DNA from: Dermacentor variabilis
Lineage: Eukaryota > Arthropoda > Arachnida > Ixodida > Ixodidae
NCBI RefSeq assembly: GCF_050947875.1
Contig: NC_134568.1
Coordinates: 263,384,315 to 263,448,314 of the forward strand
Direction: 5' to 3'
Length of the DNA stretch: 64,000 nt
Below, piece by piece: positions 11,570-22,000 of this stretch. The position numbers were made by a program, and so were the translations under genes. Positions within the stretch are counted from its first letter, which is position 1; every line of letters begins with the position of its first letter. The notes below the pieces were generated by a model. The model saw only the letters and a program-made list of their open reading frames with translations, made no database searches and was not told the origin of the DNA.

Positions 11570-12535
11570 CCGCCTGGGTGGCGACTCACAGGGACGAGCA
11601 CCACTGCCACTCCCACGAGCACCACGCACACGCACGCGCGCTGTCGTATTGTTCGAGAGCATCTGCACCTTCGCTGGGCCGGCACTACAAGTTTAAGCCT
11701 GTTTCTCGGGATGCGTGTCGTCGAGCTTTTCGTAAAACAAATATTAGGTGTAGAGTTGTTTTGCGCGTAAGACGGATTCAGTGGTGCATTGTGCATCGTT
11801 AGGTAGACGTATGATCCGCATGGTTCCGTCACGAATCGTAAATATGCCACAGTTGCAATTTTATTCTAAGGCGCTGCAGACTCTGTTGGACTAAATTCAA
11901 GGTGCTAGAACGATCACATGTGTATATTACAATGAGTACACGTCATTACAATGTAATTTTTGATTTATTATATACAGTGAGTCAACGCGCATAACGTCCG
12001 ACATCATGTCAAACATGGTACTACCTTCAGGAAAGTAATCGGGTGTTGCAATACTCTACACGCAGGAGTGAAAGGGAGTCCGACTGCGTGAGCAGTTCAA
12101 TTTACCCGCAGCTCAATGCCCGTAGATTTCTTTCCTTGCCATCACTGGACACAACTGGCAAAAAGAATTTGTGTACACAAATGTGTGCTCCTTGACTAAA
12201 AGGGATAGTGCAGTGTGTCATACCATTCGTGTGGTCCTCTCCTACTAGAGACAAAGGCAGAGGTGGGCAGAGGATGAGATGAGGAAGGAGGTGCTGCCAA
12301 CGCACGAAACAAAATAAACGATCTCCATCAAAAGATGCTGCAGCAAAACATCAACAAACAGTTGTACCAGCACCTCTGCTTGGAAATGGCAGTTAGCGCC
12401 TTCGTAGAGATAAGCATCGGTATCTCCTCTCTCGGGTCAATGCAAATTGTGTGAGAACGTGTCCCCAGTTGTTGTCAAGTTGTCAATTTAGTTATATTCT
12501 CAACAAGCAGGCTGCTGCGATTCCTGAAGTCATTT
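11570..12535. other. Unassigned stretch
   Basis: No gene recognised. It separates the second minisatellite array from the first Penelope-like fragment. The upstream part of that Penelope copy may extend here but is too decayed for me to see. Confidence 0.4.
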
Positions 12536-12539
12536 GTAG

Positions 12540-13250
12540 AAAGCGAGGAATCTAGCAGTCATCCCATACATCCACGCTATCTCGCATAAACTAAATAGGG
12601 CAAAGGGCGGGAGTTTCGGTCGTTTATTCCGCGCCCCACAAGTTATCTCAGTTATGCGCAAAAACCAGCCCTGTCAGCAGACCATCAAGATCGTGCAACA
12701 TTGCGCACAGAAAGGGTTTCGTCGAATGCTCAAGAGGAGTAGTGAATGGCATACCTCTTTCCTGCGGACGGCGTTACGTGGGACAAAACGGGAAAGTGCC
12801 TAACGTGAGACTACATGCAGGAACATAATCATAGAGTTCAAAAAGGCAGAGATGGTTTCCTTGGGATCCATTGCTCCCAATGCAAATGTCATCCACTCTT
12901 TGAAAAAACAGAAATAATAGCAAGCAATGGGCAGGAAAACACTAGACTCATCATTGAGGCAGCGGCTATCGCAGAAGGCAACTGCGTTAGAAAAACATCC
13001 CTAGTATAGACCGCTAAAGAATTTGCATTCCTGGGGTATCTATGTGGGAGGCCGCCTTATAAGCCTTGGCCCGGCCATGGTGCGCTCTTATTTATTTGTG
13101 ATGTCGATGTTGTCTTGCACGATTGCAACTGATTATGATCAAGTGCGCTAGAGTATATATACTTACCGTTTTGTAATAAACACCAGTTGGAAGTTTCCGC
13201 TTGTCCTTGTCGCCTTTTTAGTGTCCCGTGTCCACTCTTGCACTAGTCAC
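12540..13250 (+). pseudogene. Penelope-like element 3' fragment with GIY-YIG endonuclease, frameshifted
   Basis: Penelope-like elements encode a reverse transcriptase followed by a GIY-YIG endonuclease. Only the C-terminal part is left. The linker motif AVIPYIHAISHKL (about 12559-12597) is followed, in a shifted frame, by VVYSAPHKLSQLC and FVECSRGVVNGIPLSCGRRY (about 12718-12777). The GIY-YIG core then reads YVGQNGK. A second shift leads into the Cys-rich part (GIHCSQCKCHPLF) and ends ...CVRKTSLV with a stop near 13010. At least two frameshifts break it. The following 3' region holds TATATATAC near 13153 and AATAAA near 13177, perhaps the end of the element's transcript. The copy is 5'-truncated, with no reverse transcriptase palm visible. 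Confidence 0.8.
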
Positions 13251-13384
13251 TTCAGTCTGTAGGAAGCGACCATCTGTGACAGAGCGCTCAGAATTTCTGA
13301 TACGTCGGCGGCTTCAGTGCACATCAGCTGTGAACTGTTTCTCATTCTCTCAATATTTGCACGCCGTTTTTTCCTGCCCCTAGT

Positions 13385-13455
13385 AAATGGTAGCCAGCCG
13401 GGATCAGTCCTGGTTAACCTCCCTGCCTTTCATTTATCATTTTCCTTCTCTCTGA
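13385..13455 (-). repeat. Dispersed RTTAACCAG repeat, copy 2
   Basis: In minus sense it reads ...AAGGCAGGGAGGTTAACCAGG then GGCTACCATTTACTAGGGGC. It has the same architecture as the copies at 2.2, 31.5, 35.4 and 57.8 kb. Confidence 0.5.
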
Positions 13456-13620
13456 TGTGAAGCCGAGATGCGTCCTCCTCTTTGAATTAAACAGCAACAA
13501 CGACGACGACAAGAACACACCGTGTGGAGGATGCCTGTCCGTATTAAGCCCGCTTCGTATACAGGGTCTAGAGTACGTGGTCACTTGTGACTTTCGCCTT
13601 TCTAATTATGAAATATTCAC

Positions 13621-13860
13621 CCGCTGCGGTGGCTTTGCGAGTATGGTGTTGCGCTGCCAAGAACGAGGTCGCGGGATCAAATGCCGGCCGCGGTGGCCGC
13701 ATTTCATTGGCAGCAAAATGCAAAAACGCCCGTGTCCCGTCCATTGGGGCATGTTAAAAATACCCTGGTGGTCAACATTTATCAGGAGTCCCACAATACG
13801 GCGTGCCTCATAATCAAATCGTGGTTTTCGCAAGCAAAACCCCAGAATTCAATGATTTAA
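13621..13860 (+). mobile_element. tRNA-derived SINE (Ruka-like), diverged copy
   Basis: The head reads CCGCTGCGGTGGCTTTGCGA with a degenerate box A, followed by a box-B-like GAGGTCGCGGGATCAAAT. The body then has GCATTTCATTGGCAGCAAAA, CCTGGTGGTCAACATTTAT, GCGTGCCTCATAATCA and GTGGTTTTCGCAAGCAAAAC. The order and wording match the better copy at 49108-49343. Tick Ruka-type SINEs have this tRNA-like head and internal pol III promoter; the family name is from memory. Confidence 0.75.
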
Positions 13861-14014
13861 TATGCAAGCCAAAGAATAATGCTCTGCATTTGAAAATATT
13901 TGCCTTATTACCTTATCTAGTCGAGTGATACGGATTTACTGGAACCTTTTTTGACAGCAAAGTATCGCTAAGGCCAGCTTAACAGTCATGATGCTTGTCG
14001 GTAAGTGCTTATAT

Positions 14015-14630
14015 AGGGTGTCCCACGTAACTTCAGCCAAACTTTTAAAACATGCAAATGCCACGTTGCCTGACACTTTAAGGTTCTTTGACGTCGCTTG
14101 GAGATACTCAGATTTTTTTGTCGAATCTACCTAATTACATAATTAGTCATAATAAATAACCAACTTCTCAAATGTTATAAGTAGATTAAAAGTGTCAATG
14201 ACAAAATTGTAGCGCGATATGAAAAACTCCCGATACAGCTTTCTGTTCCTCAATACGTCCTATATAAAAATGTTTTTCCGAGCGTGAAAGAAGCCCGCGA
14301 ATAAACGCAAAGTGCCTCGAGCGGCCCATCGCGAGGCAATTTTGCGTGCATTTTCGGGCTTCATTCACGTTCGGAAAAACTTTTATGTAGCACGTATTGG
14401 GCAACAGAAAGCCGTATCGGAAGCTTTTCGTGCTGCTCTAATTGACACTTTTAATCTAATTATAATATTTGAGAAGTTGATTAATTAATTGCGACTAATT
14501 ATGGAATTAGGCGGAATGAAAAAAAGTCACATGAGTACCACCAAGCGACGGCAAACAACGTTACCTTGGTTCTGTCAGGCAACGTGGCATTTGCATATTT
14601 TTAAAGTTTGGCTAAAGTTACCCTGGGCCA
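14015..14630. mobile_element. Fold-back MITE (GGGTGTCCC ends), copy 1
   Basis: The left end AGGGTGTCCCACGTAACTTC and following 60 bases are mirrored by the right end (GTTGCCTGACA near the left, TGTCAGGCAACGTGGC near 14573). The whole 0.6 kb folds as two arms of about 300 bases. It is homologous along its length to 44335-44972, including blocks around CTCCCGATACAGCTTTCTG. The right tip is decayed. TTATA stands on both sides, consistent with a TA-type target duplication. It lies directly against the 5' side of a Penelope fragment. Confidence 0.8.
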
Positions 14631-14636
14631 CCGCTT

Positions 14637-15635
14637 TGTTATACGACAATGTTTTGCAGATCTTTAGGTATCTAGATGACTTTTTGATTGCTTTGAACAA
14701 ACAACAGAACTGTGCCTACATAAAGTGTGTTTATAACGTATTAGACACTGTTAAAGTGCTTGGACAAGGGCTGAAGTTTACCCATGAGCTTCCTACTTTT
14801 GACAAACTGCAATTTTTAGACCTTCATCTCACCCTTCATGAAAACCATGTTTCTTGGATGTACCGCCCCCGTGCGCAGAAAGAATTCTTGCCGTTTCATT
14901 CCGCCTATTCGAAAACAGTAAAACGAGCTATTGCCATTACTAGCTTACAGTTGGGTCTAACTAGGTCTTGCCGCCACATCATTCAGGAAAGCTTTAATTT
15001 ACAGTTTTCTAGGCTTGACTCGGCAGGCTTCCCTGCTTCTTTGTTAGTTTCGGTGAGCGAATCTTTATTGAAGAAATTTCGGCGTCAGCCTACCAATGCT
15101 TCAGAAGAAGGCGGAAAGAAACTGAAAACGCGTCCTGTTGTCATTCCGATTATACACAAAGTTGCTCATTCGTTAAAGGATATTTCTTCTAGGAAGGATG
15201 TACCGGTAGTGTTTTCGGCTCCTTAGAAACTTTCTCGCATTTGTGTGCGCCTGTCTTCCTTAAAAAGGGCCGAGTGTGTAAAGAACTACGTAAAGTGTTT
15301 CTTGAAAAAAATGTTCCGCTGGCGTCGTCTATAAGATTCCTGTAGACTACGGCAAGGTATTCATCGGCCAAACTGGGCGTTGTATATGCGACCACCTGCG
15401 AGAGCATGCTTTATCAATGAATAATAGAACTGGCTCGCTTTTGCCATATCACTGCAAAGTGTGCACGTGTGAGCCTTTGCTGGAAAACGCATGCACAGTA
15501 CAAAAAAGTAAGGATACGGTGCCACGGGAACTAGCAGCGGCGATGCATATAAGAAAGTTTAGGGACCAGTGTATCAGCATTCCCTCATTGTCTCTTCACG
15601 AGAATGAGTTTAGTTTCCTGGCTGATAGGATATGA
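14637..15635 (+). pseudogene. Penelope-like element fragment: RT C-terminal half plus GIY-YIG, broken
   Basis: The reading frame begins with the reverse transcriptase catalytic motif IFRYLDDFL (about 14660), the Penelope form of the YxDD box. It continues through LQFLDLHL and the linker VVIPIIHKVAHSLKD (about 15138) to FSAP. An in-frame TAG stop at 15224-15226 replaces the next codon; the same frame continues as KLSRICVRLSSL. A frameshift near 15330 leads to VYKIPVDYGKVFIGQTGRC (GIY-YIG core, about 15335-15392). A CCHH-type Cys/His segment (HCKVCTCEP) follows, and the frame ends LADRI at 15635. The N-terminal half of RT is missing, and a MITE abuts the 5' side. The upstream frame joins MITE-derived codons to this protein, which is an artefact of insertion. 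Confidence 0.85.
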
Positions 15636-15800
15636 TTAGGTTTGGTTTGTATCTCATGGTGACCTCACCAGTGTATGTTCCTGTTCGCATGCCTGAGGGT
15701 ATATAAGTGGCATCGGGGAATGCCAGTGTGCGCCTGTCCATGTGTTTTATTCTGTTGTCCGTGTCTTATTTGTTGCGCTTAAAAGAATTTCTAAATCCTT
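15636..15800 (+). other. Probable 3' region of the Penelope-like copy
   Basis: This directly follows the GIY-YIG stop. It contains GGTATATAAGTGGC near 15697, a TATA-like sequence, about 30 bases upstream of GTGTGCGCCTGTCC. Penelope elements often carry promoter-containing terminal repeats, so a TATA box here is expected, but I cannot see the matching 5' repeat. Confidence 0.35.
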
Positions 15801-17010
15801 CCGTATATATTTAGGTACATGTATATGCCACGCCTTGCTATATGACATCCAGTATATGCGGGTTATATTGCCACAGCTTTCTATCACTAAAGGTGCTCAT
15901 ACCTTGTCTTACATTCTTGACAAAGTTATTCCTCAGAATTTTGAGAATGACAGCTCACTAACAAATGTCATGAAACAAAACACCGACAGCGCGTGAATTT
16001 TATGCTAAAGTATCTCAGACTTGAATATTAAAAGTCTGAAGCAATAACAGAAACCTGAAAACGATGTATTTTTTTTTTTTTGCGCGAATGAGCACAACCT
16101 CCAGGATCGGCTCACGCAAGAGGGCGCGTTTCTACAGAAAGCTCGCATTCGTGCATAGCGCTCGCTGCCAGTTTTTTTCAGCAACATTACGGTTATATAC
16201 GCTGCACTAGCTGGGAAGCGTGAGAAGCAGTCATGGATCCTTGAATGGGATCACGTTCCACTCTTAAAGTGGAAGCTTAAGCGTCCTCCAAATTTGTCAT
16301 AGTCATGTCAAGGTCTTGCGCCAACTATTCTAGTCGCACCCGTACTCATAGAAACTCAGCCAGGCTTCAACGTTTGCAAATGATGTACCACCATATACAT
16401 ACGGTTTTATCGTTTCCAACGACGGCCTCCGGGAATGCTGAGGACGTTTGTCGTCGCGAGCTCTATAGATAGTATTTGTCGCTGGTGCTGACTGTTTCTG
16501 TGCTCGAGTTCCATTGTATGATGAAAAATGTCTTTAGTGCTGTCTTATTTTACGCCTTGTTCACTCATACTGGTCGCACGCGGTTACGTTATAACACCAA
16601 TTGCAAAAGGCCGTGTTCGTCAGCGTTCTGAGCAAGGGACCAGTGCTCACTTGTAACAGCGAACAGCCCTCCATGGAAAAGAGTGTCAGACGATTACGCG
16701 ACTCCCTAATGCGTAATTTGAGCGCAGCTCGATACGTGTTTTCATTTCGCCATATATTGAGGCAAAGAATTTGAGACCCAAATGACCGCACCGACTGGCG
16801 GTGGGTCAGTGCTGTCAGCGCCTTTGCAGAGGGAGGAGCGGTATGGGAGCGCTGGCATGATGAGTGGCATCGGAGCCAGCTGTGGTAGAAGATGACGACG
16901 AACGCATGAGCAGTGGCACGAGCGCGTTGGCGCGGTTACGCCGAGGGACGCCGACACTCAACCCAGGAACGGGCGCCTAGAGATGCGCTCTAAAAGCTTG
17001 CCACGCTCGT
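15800..17010. other. Unassigned stretch
   Basis: No gene recognised. It includes a T run at about 16070-16081 and a minus-strand frame at 16742-16957 with Cys/Ser/Pro-rich low-complexity character but no domain. The last bases form the left flank of the Harbinger-like element. Confidence 0.4.
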
Positions 17011-17283
17011 GTGCCTTTAAGGCCGCCCCACATTCAGCGTTTTCCCGGCGTTTTCTGGCGTTTTGTCACCCGGCGTCGCTCGGCGTCGACGCTGAGGCTG
17101 GCGCCAAGCCAAAACGTCGTGCTCAAGGGACACCAGATCTCGCCGCCGCCGTCGGAAGCGGCTCGACAGCACCGACCAATCAGCGCGTGGCAGGGCGTGG
17201 CCGCGCTGCTGGCAACTCTTGCAAGAAACTTCCGCAGATTCGCAGTTCGCGCCGCCATTGCTGTTTGTTTGGTCGCTTCAATC

Positions 17284-17457
17284 ATGCTACCGGCGAACAT
17301 CGATAACGAGCTTCTTATAGCCATTGTAGAAGCAAGGCCGATATTGTGGCAGACCAAGCACAAGGAACACAAGAATCGTGTTAAAAAAAACGTTTTGTGG
17401 ATTGAAGTCGCCGCCATCGTCCTGCCGGGTGTACCAAATGAGAAGCAGGACCTTTTT
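17284..17457 (+). CDS. MADF-domain protein, N-terminal fragment (Harbinger accessory protein)
   Basis: From the ATG at 17284 the frame reads MLPANIDNELLIAIVEARP and continues through ILWQTKHKEHKNR and VKKNVLWIEVAAIVLPG. This fits the first two helices of a MADF (Myb/SANT-like) DNA-binding domain: an acidic start, LIxxV, RPxLW, a K-N-R stretch, then W-x-E-V-A. The third helix (WxxLRDxY) is absent; the frame stops at 17457 after NEKQDLF. The domain is therefore truncated, or is spliced at a possible GTGTAC donor after LPG (about 17431). The same frame extends upstream but crosses the terminal inverted repeat, so I prefer this ATG. In PIF elements a MADF protein acts with the transposase in nuclear import and end binding. 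A host MADF gene is an alternative. Confidence 0.55.
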
Positions 17458-17873
17458 TAGCAGCAAAAGCTGCTGCCTTCTTTCCATGATGTGGCGTATG
17501 GCGTCTAGCAATAAAAAGCACCTACTTCCCCCTCTATCATAGAATAAAGAACCCTCGATGCTCAGCTTCGCACGCCGACGCGCCGACCGCTCGTGATGTT
17601 CACGCCGATATTGCTGCCAGTTTTCTGAAGCTTAGCCTTGTGTAATTTTTCTACACAGCCCTGAATATTTTATTTAGCGTAAAACTATGCAAAAGGCATA
17701 CGTATTGCATTGAAGAATACTTATGACAGCTCTTTTCATTGATATTACACAATTAGCTTAGGAGGTATCTGGTAAAATAAATCTGACCACATTGTGCGCG
17801 CTGCGCTGGCGCTGGTCCGCGTGCCGCTCGTGTGGCTGGACGCTATTTGGATCGGACTGCTGGTACGATCTGT

Positions 17874-18577
17874 TGGGAACTCGGCGCTGACGCCCGTGGT
17901 TGTACCTGGGTCGCAAGCCCCAAGGGTAGCGTTGGCCTGGCGGCCTGGGGTACAACTGCAAGCATCCGAAGGTCCCGGCAAAGCATGAGTCGACCGGTAA
18001 CAACGAAACAACTTGTTTATTTTAACATCGCAAAGAGTTGGCGGTCAGGTTTGACCGAAGTAGAGAGACGGGAGAGCACTTCACTCAACGGAAGAAATCG
18101 GAGCCCTCCTCTGGCGTCCGGGGGCAGCTGTTTTTATACTCTCGCAGTTGAGGGCAAGAAGGAACCCCTCAAAAGACGAGCACGTGAATGTACAATGGGC
18201 TAATGGTGACGCACACTGGCGTAGCGATGCCGTAGCACCATGTCGTGGCGCTGCGCACGATCTCGTAGCACCTGGTCGTGGCGCTGCGCAGCACACTGTC
18301 GTGGCGCTGCCGGTCGGACACAATGACTGTAACGAGAAGATGGTCCCTGCTTTGGCATCGCCTGTTTCGGGCCCAATAACTGGAATGAGATCCCTGCTTT
18401 GGCATCGCCTGTTTCGGGCACAATGACTGGAACGAAATCCCTAGGCGGTCGCATCGCCGCAGACGCGCCTGGAAACACCTGGCGATGAGTGTTGCGGTGA
18501 CGACGATCGGGCCAAAATGTCCGCCGCCCCGCCGCCGTCGCGCCGGCAAAACCACGTGTCGCAGGCGAAACGCAACA
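17874..18577 (-). repeat. Gypsy 3' LTR (704 bp)
   Basis: In minus sense it runs TGTTGCG...TTCCCA. It carries a TATAAAAA box (18131-18138) and, downstream in the sense of transcription, an AATAAA signal (18016-18021), so U3-R-U5 order is consistent with the minus strand. It contains fewer 23-bp tandem units than the 5' LTR. The outer flank (17845-17873) resembles the leader sequence next to the 5' LTR. Confidence 0.93.
18131..18138 (-). promoter_or_regulatory. LTR TATA box (3' LTR copy)
   Basis: TATAAAAA on the minus strand in the U3 part of the LTR, repeated at the same relative place in the 5' LTR at 24129-24136. The 5' LTR copy would drive the gag-pol transcript. Confidence 0.6.
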
Positions 18578-19063
18578 GACCGCCCCGCCGGGGAAAGGAG
18601 ATCCCGATGGACAGGGGACTGCATCCGCTGTCCGGAGGGATGTCGCTCGATGATGCTCATAACCGAAGTCGGGCGTCCCTTGACGTTTCTTGAGCGCAGC
18701 GCACAGAGAAGGCCTCGTTCTCTCGTTCAGGTTCGCACGGGACACTGCAAAGTGACTTCGGGAGAGTTCACATTTTTGTTCTCGTTCCCGGCAAGCGTTA
18801 GAACTACGCTGAAAACTCAACCGCTCAGTCAGCAAGCACGGCACAACCCTCACTAAGCCCTGCCAGGCTCTTTCCCCTTTTTATACCACTGCCTAGTTCC
18901 TTACAGTAGTCTAGCATCACTCAGAACGCGTCCACAAATTGAAAAATTGCACTAGAAAGCATATCATCACTTTGAAACACTAAACAAAAGCAATATGTTA
19001 AAAAAAATCCTGCCTCAGGAAGAAAAACATCAGTAACAAACAATTTTGAGGCTGATTCCTACG
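18578..19063 (-). other. Gypsy 3' non-coding segment and polypurine-tract region
   Basis: This lies between the gag-pol stop and the 3' LTR. Immediately before the LTR, in minus sense, is the G-rich CGGCGGGGCGGTC, the only candidate polypurine tract; it is a weak match to the usual purine run. No further gene (env-like) is visible, so the element appears to lack an envelope. Confidence 0.6.
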
Positions 19064-22000
19064 TTAGGGGCTTCGACTTAAGCCATCGGCGTTACCGTTG
19101 AGACTCCCCTTTTTGTAACGCACCTCAAAGGAATATTGTTGTAAAGCGAGGCTCCAGCGCAGGAGGCGGCCATTTTTGGGAGAGATGGTCTGCAGCCATT
19201 GGAGAGGGCAGTGATCTGTCTCAATGATAAACCTCGAGCCGGCTAGATAGCATGACAATTTCTGAACGGCCCACACGAGACATGCACACTCTTTCTCGGT
19301 GGCGCTATACGCCTGCTCACGACTGGTCAGCTTACGACTAGCATACAGGACGGGGTGTTCTACTTCTCCATTTTCCCGTTGGCACAGTACAACGCCCATG
19401 CCTCGCTCACTAGCATCGCACTGAACAATGAACCCTTTTGTATAGTCTGGCGATCGTAGCACAGGCTGGCTTGTTAGGGCACTCTTTAGGGCGCTAAAAG
19501 CTCTTTCCTTTGTCTCGTCCCAGACGACTGTTTGAGGCTCTGTCTTTCTTAGAGCATCCGTCAGGGGAGCCGCGATATCAGAGTACCTAGGGATGTACCT
19601 CTGATAGTAGCCGGCGACACCTAAGAACGACCGAATATCGGTCTTTGTGCGCGGTTGCGGAAAGTCTCGCACAGCGGCCACTTTTATTTCAGAGGGGCGG
19701 CGACGACCCTGACCAATCACGTGACCGAGGTAGACAACCTCGGCCTGTGCTAACTGGCACTTAGGAGCCTTTACTGTCAAGCCTGCTTCGCGCAGGCGGG
19801 TTAGCACTGCCCGCAAGTGTGTCATATGCTCAGACCAGGATGCGGAGAATATCGCTACGTCGTCTAGATACGGTAAAGCGAATTCTTGCTGTCCCCGCAA
19901 CACTTTATCCATGAGACTTGAAAAACAGTATGGCGCGTTCTTCAAACCAAAACTCAACACTTTAGGACGGAATGTTCCCATTGGTGAAATGAACGCCGCA
20001 TACCTACTAGCCTCTTCTGTAAGTGGAACCTGCCAATAACCCCTGACAAGATCTAGGGTGGAAATAAACTGAGCGCCACTAACTTTCTCAAGGCGCTCCT
20101 CGATGTTAGGGATCGGATAAATTTGATCCTTAGTGATGGAATTAAGCCTGCGGTAGTCGACGCAAGGACGAGGTTCCTTGCCCGGTACCTCAACTAAAAT
20201 CAAAGGGGAGGTATAATCACTCTCACCTGCCTCAATAACACCGAGCTGTAGCATTTTCTTTACCTCAGCCTCCATAATATCGCTCTGGCGGGGTGACACC
20301 CGATACGCCTTGGATCGTACTGGCTCTGTGGAGGTAAGTTCTATATCATGAGTAAGTACAGAAGTCCTACCAGGCCTCTCAGAGAACAGACCTTGAAACT
20401 CTTGTAATAGCTGGTGTAGTTCGGTTTTCTGCTCAGGCGACAGCGGTGCTTTACTGATAAGGTCACTAATGACTTGACCGGTGTCTTCCCTGTTCGTCAC
20501 TGAGCCTAGTCCCGGAAGCTCGACCGGAAGCTCTTCAGGAACGTTTACCATCATGCACACCACTGCTTCCCTTTGTCTATAAGGTTTGAGCAGATTACAG
20601 TGGTAAACTTGCTGTGCTTTCCGCTTTCCTGGCAGACTTACCACGTAGTTAACGTCCGACAGTTTCTGAACAATTCGCGCTGGGCCCTCCCACTGCACGT
20701 CTAGTTGGTTGTTTAGCGATGTGCGCAATATCATGACCTCATCGCCAACCTCAAAACGACGGGCCCTGGCTGTCCGATCATAATAAACCTTGGCCCTCTG
20801 CTGGGCCTTTGTCATTGCTTCACCTGACAACTCCTGTGCCCTTCTTAAGCGTTCGAGGAGCTTAAGCACGTACTCCACCACGACTGGGTCGTCGCCCCTA
20901 CCTTCCCATGATTCTCGAAGCATGCGAAGCGGAGATCGAAGCGAGCGACCGTACACCAGTTCAGCTGGCGAAAACCCCGTAGCCGCATGCGGCGCGGTCC
21001 TTAAAGCAAACATCACCCCAGGCAGACACAGCTCCCAGTCAGTTTGATGTTCAAAACACAAGGCTCTCAACACACGCTTCATGACGGAGTGGAGCTTCTC
21101 AACGGAATTCGACTGTGGGTGGTACACTGAGCTGTGTAGCAGCTTTACCCCACACCTTTCGAGAAAAGTTGTCGTCAAAGCGCTAGTAAACACTGTGCCC
21201 TGATCTGATTGAATTTCTGCAGGAAAACCAACTCGCGCAAATATGGACAGTAGTGCATTAACTATCTCAACTGAGCTGAGTTTTTTAAGCGGCACTGCTT
21301 CAGGGAACTTTGTCGCTGGGCAGATCACAGTCAAAATGTGTCTGTACCCCGTGGCTGTTACCGGCAGAGGTCCCACTGTATCAATAACGAGCCGTCTAAA
21401 AGGCTCCGTAATGATAGGTACCAATTTCAACGGCGCCCTCGATTTGTCCCCTGGTTTGCCCACCCGCTGACAAGTGTCACATGTCCTCACGAAATGGTCT
21501 GCGTCCCGAAAACACCCTGGCCAATAGTACTCTTGCAAGAGACGGTCCTTAGTTTTCTTAACTCCTAGGTGTCCGGACCACGAACCCCCATGTGACAAGC
21601 GCAACAGATCCTGACGATAGCATTGAGGCACGACCAGCTGATCGAACTCCACTCCTCGGCGGTCTAGATATTTCCGGTACAGGACTCCACCTCTTTCCAC
21701 AAAACGCGCAGTTTTCCTGGCGATACCTTCTTTGACATTGCAGCGCACGTTTTCCAGGCTGCCATCCTTTTTTTGCTCGGCTATCAAAGCCGACCGGCTG
21801 ACTTTTAGCAACCTATCAAGTCCGTCTGACGTAGGCGCGATGAGCAAATCAGTAGATAGCTCTTCTAACTTTCCCGTGTCGGGCATTTCCTCTCCAGTAT
21901 CTGGCGCCTTTAACGTTACAGACTCAAGTTTATTCAGTTCGGGCGTGCTCGGCATATCAGCTTGCTGCGCCTCTGACCCTTTTTCGTTGTTTGATAACGT

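Noticed and set aside
18200..18853. Minus-strand frames of 163-217 codons over the LTR (also 24079-24785).
   Set aside because: They lie in the U3/R part of the gypsy LTRs, are repeated in both LTRs and change frame at the tandem units; no domain is present.
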